A DNA stretch of 64,000 nucleotides from Eudorina sp. 2006-703-Eu-15 (lineage: Eukaryota > Chlorophyta > Chlorophyceae > Chlamydomonadales > Volvocaceae), in contig BDSI01000178.1 of the NCBI GenBank assembly GCA_003117195.1, forward strand, positions 62,001-126,000. The letters are read 5' to 3'. The stretch's first letter is position 1. Each line of letters begins with the position of its first letter. The notes beneath the pieces were generated by a model that was not told the origin of the DNA, made no database searches, and saw nothing but the letters and a program-made list of their open reading frames with translations. The position numbers and the translations under genes were made by a program. Below are positions 23,159 to 36,300 of this stretch, piece by piece.

Positions 23159-25439
23159 TGGTGGCGGCGGTGGTGGCGGCGGTTGTGCCGGCGGCGGTGG
23201 CGATGGTATGCCGCCGGCGATGCTGTGCCGCTGGTCCTTAGACGACGGGCGTCCCCGCGGCCCCGGGCTGCGTCCCAACGGCGATGCGGTCTGGGCGGGG
23301 CCCCCCACCTCCCCGCCCTCCTCCGTCATCAAGCTCTCCGGCTTGGCTCCCCCGGCGGAGAGTCAGAGCTCGAGTCAACGCCTGCGGCCTCAGTCGGTGA
23401 CGCTCAAACTGCCGCACTGGGAGCGGCGCAGCGCGGGGGGGAGCCGGGACAGTGCGGACGGCAGTCGGGCCAGCGGCGGCCGTGGTAGCGGCGGCAGCGG
23501 CGGCAGCGGCGGCGAGGACGACGTGGCGGAGCCGGCGCTGCCGGTGGCGGCGGCAAGCGCCGGCAGCGCCGCCGCCGGTAAGAGTGCCAGTCTGCCGCTT
23601 CCCAAGATGCTGGAGCTGTCGTTCATGACCCCCTCCACAGCCATCGCCGCCGCTGCCAGGCCGGTGCCGGCGGCGCCGCCCCCGCACCAGCAGCAGTCCC
23701 CGCCGCAGCCGCAGCCGCAGCCGGCACACTGGAATGCCAGCGGCCGCGGCGGGGTCAGCGGTGGCGGCGGCGGGAGCTGCCCACTGTTCGTACGTAAGGT
23801 CCCACTCGGGGCCGGCGGGCCGTCTCTCGCCCGGGTGTATGAAACAGACCTGGAGGGCGGCGCCGGCGTCTCTGACGTCACCTCGATGCCGTACATGCTG
23901 CACCCGACCGGCGGCGGCAGCGGCAGCATTGCCTTGGCCACCGCAGGGCCGCTGCGGCAGCGGCAGCGGCAGCGGACATGCCCCGGCATCATCCCAGCCG
24001 CCTGTGGGCGAAGCTCTGCGGCGGCGGCTGCAGAGGCTCCGACCGTTCGGCGCTGGTCACGGCTCTTCCGTACCTCGACAGCGTGCGGTGGGGAGATGTG
24101 CCCGGTGGCCCCCCCCACATGCCCCTTGGACGTCACCCAGCCCATCGGCGGCGGCATCAGCGGCGGGGGCGGCTGCGCCGGCGGCGGTGACGGCGACGCC
24201 GACGGGAGCGGCGCCGCCGACGTCGGGTGCGGGGCGGTCGGCGAAGGCGCCCGCAGATGTGACGGGGCGCCGCAGCTGCCGGCGACGCCACCACCGCAGC
24301 TGCACCTGGAGCGACGGCCGCCACGGCCGCCTCGTACATCCGGAGACGAACATGCTGCGGATGCGGATGCGGATGCTGACGGAGGCGGTGGCTTCGAGGA
24401 TGGAGGCCCTGAGCCAGCAGCCGCGTGTTCCACGGCCCGGGGTGCAGCCCCTCGGATACCCCACCGGCAGCCCAGCGGAGGTGGCGGCGGCGGCGGCGGC
24501 GGAGGCGCAGAGGATGTCAGGGTCTGTCCGCCAAGTGGATGCTGCAGCCCTCTGCCAGCGGAGATGGTGCTAAGCCTGCCGCAGCAGCCATCGCTGCGCG
24601 GCGCCGACCCCCCGGGGCCCGACCCGCGGGTCACCAAGACACATTCCTGTCTGCCGCGGGCGGTGACGGTCCTGGGGCCCTGCGGTGATTCAGCCGTGGG
24701 GCGGCCTGGGGCGGGCGGTGTGGGGCCCGAGGGGGAGGGCGAGGGACCGCTGGTGAGGTACCTGAAGGAGCCGGCGGCGCTGAGAGGCGGCCCGCCGTCG
24801 CCGCCTGAACCGCGGCGGGGGCTGCCGCCGCCGCCGCCGCAGCAGCAGCAGCAGCCACCGCCGCAGCAGCCACCGCCGCAGCAGCCGCAGGGGCGCCATA
24901 TCGCGCCCGAGGTCGCAAGCGCGGCGTCTACGGCTGCGGGGTCGTCGAAGGCGGTGGGGGTGGATGTGGGCTATGCAGTCAGCGGACGTGCGGGGCAGAG
25001 CAACGGCGCTGTCGCGAGCGGAGTGCTGGATGTGGATGTGGATGTGGGTGTGGATGGGCGGCAGGGGTCCTGCAGCTCTGAGGACGGGGCGGCCGCCCAT
25101 GTGGCCGTCGGCTCCGGCAGCGACAATGGCCGCGGCCGAGACAGCGGCGGGTTGGGCCTTGGGCTGGGGGCGCTGCTCGCGCCGCCACTAACTGGGACTG
25201 AGTCAGGGCCGCCGGCTATCGGACAAATGGGCGGCGGTGGCGGTGCCAACAGCGGCGCCGAGGCAGCCGCGGCGGCCGCCGCCGCCGCCGCTGCCGCTGT
25301 CGCCGTCGCCGTCGTGGTCACTGGGAGCGGCGGCGCCGGCGGTGGCGACTCGCCCTTGCTGGCTTTGCCGCCGGCATCTGCTGCGCAGCCGCCGCGGCCC
25401 TCGCTGCCCTCGCTGCATCGGACGAGCCGCGGCCGCTGA
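19720..25439 (+). CDS. Receptor-type class III cyclase, 3' portion beyond the transposon
   Basis: Exons are 19720-20217 (continuation of the interrupted exon), 20558-21372, 22004-22603 and 22826-25439, with the stop at 25437-25439. When joined to the 5' portion without the transposon and one target-site copy, all phases agree and the in-window coding length is about 3,323 residues. The second cyclase half resumes with LLLRGLRVRVGIATGHVSW, then YSGKPVRQAMRLAG and SGEVLCC, which match the GLR-RVGI-TG and Y-G-NRAARIA blocks of Chlamydomonas cyclases. The usual Asn is Arg here, while the Arg four residues later is kept. A large loop of Gly, Ala, His and Pro separates the two blocks of this half, as in the first. 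The last exon begins LYRPYKLDADTIRRRF and is otherwise low-complexity. In this assembly this part is cut off from the gene start by the hAT insertion. Confidence 0.82.
22684..22786 (+). repeat. Intronic 22-bp tandem repeat
   Basis: Five near-identical units containing GGGTTATATCCCTAG(A/G)G occur in the cyclase intron 22604-22825. Each unit includes a short self-complementary core (GGGTTATATCCC). Confidence 0.9.
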
Positions 25440-26240
25440 ATCAGCAGCGACGCTGATTCAACGTTTTCCCCCTGGCTAGTAGCTTCTTGTATATTGTCAG
25501 GGCCTCCAGGGAAGGTTTCGTTGTGCTGCGGTTGGAGGCGGTCAGAGCTGACGCCCGGCGGTGTGAACGCCTGCACGGTAGCTGGTTGCCGCGGCGGCTG
25601 TAGCTGAGCTGGCCCAATCGTACGCTCCAGGGTCAGCCGCAGCAGCTGCGGATGTTGTTCCCTTTTGAGTCTTCGCCGCCGAAGTAGCAGCAGCTGTAGC
25701 TAGCGGGCCGCTCCGTATGCCCGCTGCCGGCGGCTCGACAACGGGCAAGGGAACAGCGGTCAAAGGGAGGCCTCCGACGACGGCGGTACATGAAAATGGC
25801 AGCGATGGGTCAGGAGGACACATTGTCTTCCGGGGTATGTGGGAGGGGGAGCTGGACGACCCGGGTGTGTGGGATGGAGAGTCTGGACAGCCCGCCGGGG
25901 TAAGGGAAGGCGGCGTGGCGGTGAGCACCGGCAGCAGAGGCCTGATTACGCCCGGCACCTGCCGCCCTCCCTGATGAAGATTTCCTTTTGTGTTGCGTTG
26001 GGTGGGGTCGGGGGTTAAATTGCAAGTAGAAATAAACCCAAAGAACGAACCCAGGCACACCCAACATAACTCAGTATACTTACGTGGGGTCGGGGGATGC
26101 GGGTGCGGGTTGTGGGCCGGCGCCCAGCTCCAAACGTGGGAGGGCGGCGGGGTGGAGGTATCTGGACCGGTGCTTACGTGGCCCCCTCACAACAGCGCCC
26201 TCCTCCGTCCTCCTCCTCCTCCGCTGTCGTCCACCGTGTG

Positions 26241-26245
26241 TGTAA
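26241..26245 (+). terminator. Candidate polyadenylation motif TGTAA of the cyclase gene
   Basis: This is the first TGTAA after the cyclase stop, about 800 bases downstream, implying a 3' UTR of roughly that length. Confidence 0.5.
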
Positions 26246-29200
26246 GGGGCGCGTTCGTCTTCCCTGCTCGAGGAATGGCGGGCTGGCGGGCTGGCGGGGC
26301 CCGTCGTGGCTCTGGCTGGCGCTGGGCTGGCAGCAGCAGAGGCAACAGTTGCAGTAGTTTGAGTAGCAGTAGCTGTAGCCGGGAACAGGAGCGAGAGATG
26401 AGAGGGAGTTGCCGGTGGGGCTGGGGTGCACTGCGTTGCTGGCACTGCTCAGCTCAGCGCAACACTGCAGCGCTGTCATCGACTAGCTCGTCCATTACTG
26501 TCGTACGTGTTGCGTTCATGCTGAGGGCCGTACATAGCTCGTCGGCGTGGAGTGTCGCGTCCCGCCTACTTGGCAGGCGGCACTTGGCCAGTGCTGGCAG
26601 TTTGCAGGCGCTACGGTATTTACCATTGGGTTAATGACTTTTTTTGCGGAAGACTGTTTTAAGCACATGACGCCGACGTTTTCGGCTTTCGTTGCGTTCA
26701 GTAGTTGGCCGTTGTACACGGTTGGTGGTTGGCAGGACGGGATCCATCCTTCTGCGGCGAAGGTTGCCTTGCGTTGCGTTGCCCCGCATCAAATGATGTT
26801 CGGCGACGCGGAGGAGAACTGCGGGGTGGGGTGGGGCAGCAGTCACCCGTTGACGGCTACAGGGTGGGGCACTACTGGGGCTCAAAAGAGGGACCATCTA
26901 TCTGTCGTACATTATGGCACCGGCACCTCCAGGTGCCCCTACGCGGCGGACTGCGGCTGATGAGCGGCGGGGAGCCATATGAGCCCGAACTGCCACAGCG
27001 GGGCAGGAGCCGTAGGACCTGTGGGGCCACCACCAAAGCACGGAGATCGGCTGACCCGTCGCTCTGCCAGTCTGTCTGTCTGTCTGTGGCCCGGGGACTG
27101 AGCGTTGGTGCTCATGACTGATGAGACTGCGGCGGCCGCCCTCGCGTCTGTTGGATCGATGTCGACGGTCTTTGTCACCACGTCGGCGATTGCCTGTGAC
27201 GACTCTGGGTTTCGGAGCATCGTCACCGGCCCCCCTCTCCGCGGTCGAGTAGGCGGATGGAGGGGCTGCTGCGGGCCATTCTTCCAACCCCCGGCGCCAG
27301 CTCCTCTAACTTTGACCTAACCGACTGCCTGAAGGTCGCATCCCCATTCGAGACCTGATCCTGGTTGGGGTTGAAGTTGAAGGATCACTGGGAGAGGCCG
27401 TCAGCACCGGGAAATAAATAAACCCAATCAAGGGGCAGCAGGGGCAGAGCTGAGCTCAGCTGGGCAAGCAAAGCAGGACGAACGGGCTTTACGCCTGCGT
27501 GCTCCGCTAGTCGGCCCGCATGCGTGTCCTTACGCCGCGCGTCAAAGAGCAGACATGTGCAAGTCGTGCCTCGTGCGTGTGTTTCGTTCGTTGGCTGCCA
27601 AGGCGGCAGCGTGCGTGACTTGCATGCAAAGGGCATGCATGGCAGCGGCCCGCGGACATACGTACGTGCTGATGAGCACACACACCCATGCCTGCCATTC
27701 CTAAAGGTAACAGAAAGGCCTAAAGGTGGGACACGCTGCTGCCGCCGCCGCTGGTGCTTGGCGCACTGTCGGTTGGCTGGTGTGTTTAGAGCTGTCATCA
27801 GTTGATGTGTGTGCTGATGAGGCTGAGGCTGAGCGACAGCAGTCAGTTCCGACGATGCGGGATCGATGGCCCAGCAGGGTAGGTGCGGGTCAGGGTGCCC
27901 CACCCGCCCCCAGGGTCATCCGGATCTCATCACACCATACAATGCTGTGCGTGCTGTGCGTGTGATCCACTCGCTCGAAAAAACCGCAGGGACGGAAGCG
28001 ACCCGCCTGCTGCGAGCAGAACTAACGCCACGTGGCCGGAGCGAGCACCGGCGAGGATGATCGGTGGCAATGCGCGCGATCAACGGTAATAATAATAATG
28101 CAAGCGATCAATCAACAAGCGTGCGTACCCAGGCAGCACAGCCTGTGCGTCTGTGCATGCGCGCGTCTGTGTAGTCTGTGCGTGTGCTCGGCGGGGACAC
28201 CGTCTGACTGGAGAGGCAGTTGCCCCCAACGTGTGGTGGAGAGGCGGACTACTGCCAAGCACGCGGAGGTCTGCAGTTGTTGAGCAAGGCTGCGCGGCAG
28301 CGGGTGGGCGGGTGAGGCGGGGTCGGTACAGGAAATGGCGAGTTGACATATCTATCGAAGCTGCATATGATGAGGGGGGCGGGGGGCGGGGCGAGTATAC
28401 ATAGCAGTGCTGGCCGGCGCGCCACGCCCCGGCAGGAGACGTACGTGCGTGCGTGCCCCGCAGGGAACATCCCGCCGGGGACTCTCCTGGTGTTTGGTGT
28501 GTGGCTGCGGTGCTGCCAGTCATAGCTACTGTACGGCGGCTTGGCCCTTGTGACGGACGCGTTGAATGCTGTGGTGCTGGCGGCTTATGGCTGTGGAGGG
28601 AGACGTGCATGCAGCACGGCTTCATACACGTAGCTAGATACGTACGGGTCCAAGTCACGGAGGGTGGGAGTGCGGTAGAAGGGTCGGTGCCAGGTGTGCT
28701 CGTACGGCATACCGTAGTACGAATTAAAACGTGTCGTGCAAATGCATGCTGTGGCATATCAGGGCCTGCGATCCACGCAGCCTCGGAGCGAGAAGGCGCT
28801 GGTAGGTGGGGACGACAGGGTTTAGGGTCGCACGTCAAGCTCTGAATTCGGCTTGGTAGGTGCGCGGCCGATAGCGACATTGCCTGGGAAGTGGGAACCC
28901 GCAGCCAGGTGGTCGAGCCATGTATGTCCGTCAAAGAGTGGAAGTCGTCACGGCGGGCGATCGACTTCATGCACACGCCTTGGCAAACAAGGCGTGATGC
29001 CGCCTTGATGCATCGATGCAGTTTCGTCAGGCGCACGTGGACACGTGCATGCCCCGTCCATGCATCCTTCGTATACGAACGAATGTCAGGCCCCCCCCCC
29101 TTGTCTGAACCGTCGCCTCGCCCGCCCGCGCTTGGAACCCAAGCAACCGCCGCTGATCACACGACTGCACCGACCGCGTGTCACTAGCTAGCTACCTTGC

Positions 29201-29617
29201 GGACGCATCGTGGGTCAGAACGAACGTACCGCGCACCAGCTATGGGCAGGCGGGCGGGGCCGGGCCGGCGCGGGCTGCTTCCCGACCCCGCCCGGGGGCG
29301 GGCAGGCCCCGGCACATTGTCAACTAACCTGGAAGCCACAAACACGAGAGCCGCGCGCGCGAGACGAACGCCGGCACTCCAGCCACACAGGCTTCGGAGC
29401 ATGTCCGCAACTGCTGCCTGCATCCCCCAACGGCGGTTCGTTCACCTTGACACATGACTTGTTAGGCCACATGTGTGGGGCGGGGGCCACCCTTGCTTTA
29501 TTATTGACAAAAAGGGGGGGGGCACCCTGCTGCCTCCTCGCGCCCCAACGTCCACACAATCAAGCCAGCCGACAGCAACCCCAGCAACACGACAGCGGCA
29601 GGCGACAGACACCCCAC

Positions 29618-29854
29618 CAGGGTGGCTATCTTAAGATATAAATATATATTCGGCCGAAAATCTTGCGTTTTGATAGATACTTTCCCTCGGTGAGAAAATG
29701 GGGTTTTAGATACTCATGGCCTCTTGCACGGGGAAAAGCCCCCTTTGAGTAGATAAAATGCCGGCCAAAGCTCCCTCCGACAGATACTTTCAGCACGATT
29801 GGGCAAGGAGTATCTCCGGCCGTAGATACTCTGCAAAATAAGATAGCCACCCTG
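29618..29854 (+). mobile_element. Miniature non-autonomous hAT element (MITE), 237 bp, with 8-bp target duplication
   Basis: It begins CAGGGTGGCTATCTTAAGAT and ends with the inverse, AATAAGATAGCCACCCTG. Both ends match the 8.4-kb element at 11319-19711. The last 75 bases are also similar, including CAGATACTTTCAGC and GGCCGTAGATACTC. The flanks are CACCCCAC on both sides (29610-29617 and 29855-29862). It has no coding capacity and would depend on a transposase supplied in trans. Confidence 0.94.
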
Positions 29855-30178
29855 CACCCCACCCATGGTGGCAGGTCGGCGTCCGTCCTATCTACGTACG
29901 CCGCAGGCAGCACATACAAACGCAAAGCTCCAGCTATACAGTTATTATACATAGGTATCTATGCAACATTCATACACATATGCGCGTGATCCCGGAATCC
30001 CTCATAAATGCGAAGTCGTCCATACATGTATGGAAGTACATACTTTTGGTGCCTCGCCAGCGGGCGGCTAATACTAAACCACGCGAAGGCCCGCACTTGC
30101 CAGCACCTCCCATCACAATGCGTGCCAGTAGCAGTAACTAAATGACGTATCATATGATGGTGGTGATTATTAAGAATG

Positions 30179-30183
30179 TTACA
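30179..30183 (-). terminator. Candidate polyadenylation motif TGTAA for the discoidin/PAN gene
   Basis: On the - strand TGTAA lies about 195 bases after the stop at 30378. It falls inside a sequence repeated at 32228-32264. Confidence 0.5.
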
Positions 30184-30377
30184 GCGGACCCTGCGGGTCA
30201 TCGGTGACACCCGAAGCTGCTGGTGGTGATGGTATTGATCAACGACATCAATGCCATGTATGATCATTCGCTCGTCTGCTGCTGATGAATAGCCTGACGG
30301 TGGAATACGTAGCCTGAATTATGTAAATAATATTCATGTTTAGTTTGTTTGTGGTTACTGTATGTATGCATATGGCT

Positions 30378-33300
30378 CTATGCAACAGTAGTAGGGATTT
30401 CGATCCAGGCCCATGACCAGTCCGTGTGTAATAACAGTCGCTGCTGCTGCTGGTTGGCAGCGGTTCCATTGGCGCTCAGGCCGTCATCCCACATAGCCAT
30501 CACGGCCATGGCCGCGCCCCCGAATGTCCTGCAATGCAGCATGACCAGGTTGGCCCCTGCCCGCAGCTGAACACTGGAGACGGTGGCCGCATTGGGCCAA
30601 TGGCTTGCAGGTGAATACATTCGGCCGTTGACCGACAGGCTAGCAGTGTCATCTGCCATTAGTTTGACAGTGGCGTTGGTGGCGCTTTTGGAATGGTATA
30701 CAGTGAACATGGTGGTAACGGTGGACACGGATGATGGTACGGCAGCTGCAACGAAAGTAGACCATATCCATGCAGCCGTGGGATCAGGCGCGAAGGGAAA
30801 AAGCAGGTGGCGAGAGTAGGCGCCCACCACTGTATGCGGATTATTATATTGTCAATGTTTGGATGGACATCAGGTAGAGGTAGGGTCATAGTCGGTCATC
30901 ACCAAGGTCCGTCCAAGGTGCCGTGTGAGCATGATGACAAGAATGGTGGACAATGGCGGCGGGAGCGAGCGAGGCAACCAGTTAGCTGATGAGGGGGGGC
31001 AACAAGAGCTAGATGAGATGTATGGAGACACCATTTTAACAGGTCATCTATCTAGTGGGAAAGACGGCACTGACATGCTGTCCAGAGATCAGAGCGCGGT
31101 TCACATCAACACGGGCCCCTCACTCCCAGCCACGTGACGACGTGAGTCGGCCGGTCTGGTGCGGTTTCCAGCAGGAGAGGCAATCAATCCTGGCGCACTA
31201 GCAACCTGGTGTGTTGCTGGTATGGCTGCACAACCTCTTCCCCCGGTGGTGATGGGTGACGGAGGATGGATGGGTGCACAGTAGTAGTCCTTGGCAGAAA
31301 TCTGGCGCCTATCTACAAGCTATCTGGGGTACACCCCGTCGGGACCAGTAAGGTTCCACCTTGTAATGCATGGTTACAAAAAAGGTTGCACAAGAGCAGC
31401 TCACCTCTCTTAGCGCCTGCAATTCGGTGCTTGCTAATGTCCACTTGTGGCAAATAGGATGCTGCCGCCTGCGGTGCAAGACTGCGAACATCCTTAAGCC
31501 GGCATGCCTGCGCCTCCATATCGAAGTCCCAGTAAAGGCACGCAGTCAGCGCCTGGCAGGCCGTACAGCAGGCGTGCTCGTCCGGCAGTGTCACTGTCAG
31601 GAGCGCATCAGAGTCGCCACCAAATGCAGCACCTCGTAGAGGTGTGGAGCACACTGCAGATAGAGGACATTAAGGAAATGCCATCCAGGAGTACCAACAT
31701 TGCTCAGAATATTTCATTTATTATCATCATGAGTATGTGTAAGACCTAAAGGCTAATCCCGCGGATGCGCAGGCACCGGGCTTACACTTCCCCCCCTTAG
31801 GAGCAAGTCGTCCTCGGCGCCAGGCATTGGGCCACCCAACCGTTTTCCGGTTTTACCAGATTGGCACGGGTTCGTACCGTTCTTGGTCCACCACACAAGG
31901 ACTGCTGGTAATGGCTGCACCAGTGGTCAAAATATATAGGGTATATATATAGGGTTTATATATAAATACATATAGGGTATATATAATCATCATGCATGTC
32001 CTCTCACTTCACACACACCATCGTCCATCCATGACTGGGCGTACAGATCATTAATACTACTGTCACTATTACCGCCGTGTGATTAGGCGGGTCTGGCGCG
32101 GTTTCCAGGAGAGGCAATCCTGGCGCGCTGGTAACCTGGTGTAGTGGCTGGTATGGCTGCATGACCCCCCCCCCGCGGGTGATGGAGGATGGGTGCGCAG
32201 TCCTTGGTAGGGGTTTATTATTATTAGGATGTTACAGCGGACCCCGCGGGTCATCGGTGACAGCCCCGGCGACAGCCGAGGCTTCCTCACCATACACTGC
32301 CTAAATGAACTAACGCCACCATGGCGCTCCGGACAGGCTCCCTTAGTGCACCGAAACACTCCCCGGGCCCACACTACCAGGGAACCACCCCGTTCCTGAG
32401 AACCAACCATGGCAAGGGATCAAGCCCGCTCAGGGGTTGATGAGATGAGGCACCTACGAGCTATCTGGGCCCGTTGGAACACCCGGTCGGGATACCGGTC
32501 CACATTGTAACGGTTACATTACATTACTATTACTATTAAATTGACTATTACTAATATAAATATAATTATATTATAATTCACAAAACATTATTACTTATTT
32601 TTATTCGTATTACCATTATCAATATAATTATCATTACTACTATCACCATATACTTCGTTATTATGACAGTACTGGCTGGTTTTGACAAGCAAGTGTTGAC
32701 AGCAGGCTTGTTATTACAGCTGACAAACAACTCTACCTGTATGCATGTCAGAGACTGTAAGTCATCACGCTCCCTAGATGTATTTAATGAATGACAGGTA
32801 GGTAGGTAGGATTATTATTGTTATCATTAATGTAACACCAGTGTCCACTCAACCTGGCGCCAATAACAGGTAGGTAGGATTGATCCACTTATGTCTAAAT
32901 ATGCATTCTCTAGCTCGCTGCACACAGGCGAGGCTCGTGCATGTATGTGTGTACCTACCTGCCTTAACTCCGTGTACTGATATCTCAGCCACAACAAGCT
33001 GCTGCGGGAAGTCCCATGCTGCGGCCTCAATGGTGACAAATCTGGCCACCACTGGTCTGTCCATGTATATGTCATGTGTGATTGCGCTGAAGTCATTTCC
33101 TTCAGAACCACTGCTGGCACCGCTGCTGGTACCACCATTGGTGCTGCTATTCACACCGTTGTACAAGCCATTTGAGCCGTTCAGCACATACACCACTGGG
33201 TTCAATGTGAGCTGGTTGAATGCTGTACGATTGCTGCTGACCATGGCTCCACCCAGACGAAACACAAGGCTCGCACTTGAAGTTGCAGTTTGCACAGACA

Positions 33301-36300
33301 AACCACCGCTGAAAACAATACAATGAATGGAGTAGTAGTCACCGAGGTCAACTGATAGCCATGGCCGTCTTTCACCCAGATTACTACTATAGAAAGCTGT
33401 AGCAATGTCACCATCTACAGCCTTGAGAGCTCCAAACAGGAGACTAGTTGACCGCGTGGTTGAGGAGAAAGCAAGTTTGCCAAGGGCAACATTGCCATAC
33501 TTCAGTTGAGGTTGAGGACCAGGCGGACAATGTGGAAGCAGTGCTTGTTGAGCATGGCTTGGGGATGGCATTAAATTGTGATTTGATGAGGGACTAGGCA
33601 TCAAGGATGGCCTGGCCACTGACATAGATGGAGGTGGTGGGCTTGGTGGTGTATCAGGTGGTGGTTGCTTGCTGGGTTGCCATGGAGTTGGTGTAACAGG
33701 TATCAGTGATGATGGTGGATCACCTAGGGGGAGCGATGTTGGTGATTTGGATGAAGGATAGGGCAGAGGCTGCAGGGGCCTGGCCACTGACGTCGATGGA
33801 GGTGGTGGGCTTGGTGGTGCATCAGGCGGTGGAAGCTCGCTCTGTTGCAATGGAGTTGGTGTAACGGGTGCAGGTGATGATGGTGGATCACCTGGGGGGA
33901 GCGATGTTGGTGATTTGGACGAAGGAGAGGGCAGGGGCTGCAGGGGCCTGGCCACTGACATAGATGGAGGTGGTGGGCTTGGTGGTGCATCAGGCTGTGG
34001 TTGCTCGCTGGGTTGCAATGGAGGTGGTGTAACGGGTGCAGGTGATGATGGTGGATCACCTGGGGGGAGTGATGTTGGTGATTTGGACCAAGGAGAGGGC
34101 AGAGGCTGCAGGGGCTTGGCCTCTGACTTAGACGGAGGCTGGGGGCTTGGTGGTGCATCAGGTGGTGGTTGCTTGCTGGGTTGCCATGGAGTTGGTGTAA
34201 CAGGTGCAGGTGATGAAGGTGGATCACCTGGGGGGAGCGATGTTGGTGATTTGGACGAAGGAGAGGGCAGGGGCTGCAGGGGCCTGGCCACTGACATAGA
34301 TGGAGGTGGTGGGCTTGGTGGTGCATCAGGCTGTGGTTGCTCGCTGGGTTGCAATGGAGTTGGTGTAACTGGTGCAGGTGATGAAGGTGGATCACCTGGG
34401 GGGAGTGATGTTGGTGATTTAGACCAAGGAGAGGGCAGAGGCTGCAGGGGCTTGGCCACTGACATAGACGGAGGTGGTGGGCTTGGTGGTGCATCAGGTG
34501 GAGGTTGCTTGCTGGGTTGCCATGCAGTTGGTGTAACAGGTGCAGGTGATGATGGTGGATCACCTGGGGGGAACGGTGTTGGTGGTTTGGACGAAGGAGA
34601 GGGCAGGGGCTGCAGGGGCCTGGCCACTGACATGGATGGAGGTGGTGGGCTTGGTGGTGCATCAGGTGGTGGTTGCTTGCTGGGTTGCCATGGCGTTGGT
34701 GTAATGGGTGCAGGTGATGATGGTGGATCACCTGGGGGGAGCGATGTTGGTGATTTGGACGAAGGAGAGGGCAGGGGCTTCAGAGGCCTGGCCACTGACA
34801 TAGATGGAGGTGGTGGGCTTGGTGGTGCATCAGGTGGTGGTTGCTCACTGGGTTGCCATGGAGTTGGTGGAACAGGTGCAGGTGATGAAGGTGGATCACC
34901 TGGGGGGAGTGATGTTGGTGATTTGGACGAAGGAGAGGGCAGGGGCTGCAGGGGCCTGGCCACTGACATAGATGGAAGTGGTGGGCTTGGTGGTGCATCA
35001 GGTGGAGGTTGCTTGCTTGGTTGCCATGGAGTTGGTGTAACAGGTGCAGGTGATGATGGTGGATCACCTGGGGGGAGTGATGTTGGTGATTTGGACAAAG
35101 GAGAGAGCAGAGGCTGCAGGGGCTTGGCCTCTGACTTAGACGGAGGCTGGGGGCTTGGTGGTGCATCAGGTGGTGGTTGCTCACTGGGTTGCCATGGAGT
35201 TGGTGGAACAGGTGCAGGTGATGATGGTGGATCACCTGGGGGGAGTGATGTTGGTGATTTGGACGAAGGAGAGGGCAGGGGCTGCAGGGGCCTGGCCACT
35301 GACATAGATGGAGGTGGTGGGCTTGGTGGTGCATCAGGCTGTGGTTGCTTGCTGGGTTGCCATGGAGTTGGTGTTACAGGTGCAGGTGATGAAGGTGGAT
35401 CACCTGGGGGGAGCGGTGTTGGTGGTTTGGACGAAGGAGAGGGCAGGGGCTGCAGGGGCCTGGCCACTGACATAGATGGAGGTGGTGGGCTTGGTGGTGC
35501 ATCAGGTGGTGGTTGCTCGCTGGGTTGCAATGGTGTTGGTTTGAAGGGAGACGGTGATGACGGTGGCATGGCACGGGGAAGTGGTGTTGGCAATATGGGT
35601 AGAGGAGAGGACACAGGCTGCACTGGCCTGGCCGCTGACATAGATGGAAGTGGTGGGCTTGGTGGTGTAACTAGTGTAACAGGCGGTGGCAGCTGCCTTG
35701 GTGGTAATGGGGTGGGTTGAGAGGGAGCAGCAGGTGATGGTAGCATGGCCCTTGTAAAGAGTGTTGATGGATTTGGTGGTGGTAGCAGGGGCAGCAGGGG
35801 CCTGGGTGGCGGCTGAGGACTTGGTAGGGAAGGCAAGGGAATCAGGTTGGGAGACGGAGTAGGCGGCAGGAATAAAGAGCTTGGCGGTGGTGGGGGGAAT
35901 GGCCGCGGGGGAGGCGCACTTGTTTTGAACTCCACCCAGGCCCAGGTATGGTCTGTTCTGAGCAGAACAGTCCCATTCAGTGCTCGAAGGGATGCAACCA
36001 CAAAGGACTGCCCCTGAGCATTATACAGACGCATGGCGAGCAGATTGATACCTGATTGTAAACTACAGACAGTCCATGTTTCTCTTCGAAGTGCAGACGG
36101 ATCCCCAATTTGCTTTCCATTAAGGAAAGGTGTTGTGGTATCATCCGCAAAGTAGCTGATGTTCACACTGGCTATGGGTTCACTGAGCACTAGTGTACGG
36201 AAGAAGTAGACCACCAGTGGTCCATCTTGTGGTGCAGCTAGTGCATTAGGTTTTGAGAAGAGCAACTTGGCTTGCGTGTCTGCAGACAAAGTCCGGTTGG

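Larger units (their letters stand above)
25440..30377. other. 3' UTR and intergenic region between convergent genes
   Basis: The first 0.8 kb is probably the cyclase 3' UTR. The remainder to 30.4 kb shows no open frame with a recognisable domain. It contains an hAT-derived miniature element at 29618-29854, a degenerate copy of the intronic 18-bp motif near 28327, and C-rich or G-rich tracts. An open frame on the - strand at 28080-29036 has no recognisable motif and is not called. Confidence 0.6.

Noticed and set aside
28080..29036. A 318-codon - strand open frame in the intergenic region
   Set aside because: No recognisable domain or splice partners, and composition typical of random open frames in GC-rich DNA. 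It could be revisited with RNA data.
33915..35720. A 601-codon + strand open frame rich in Gly, Asp and Glu
   Set aside because: It is antisense to the 168-bp Pro-rich coding repeat. The repeat period is divisible by three, so all frames stay open.
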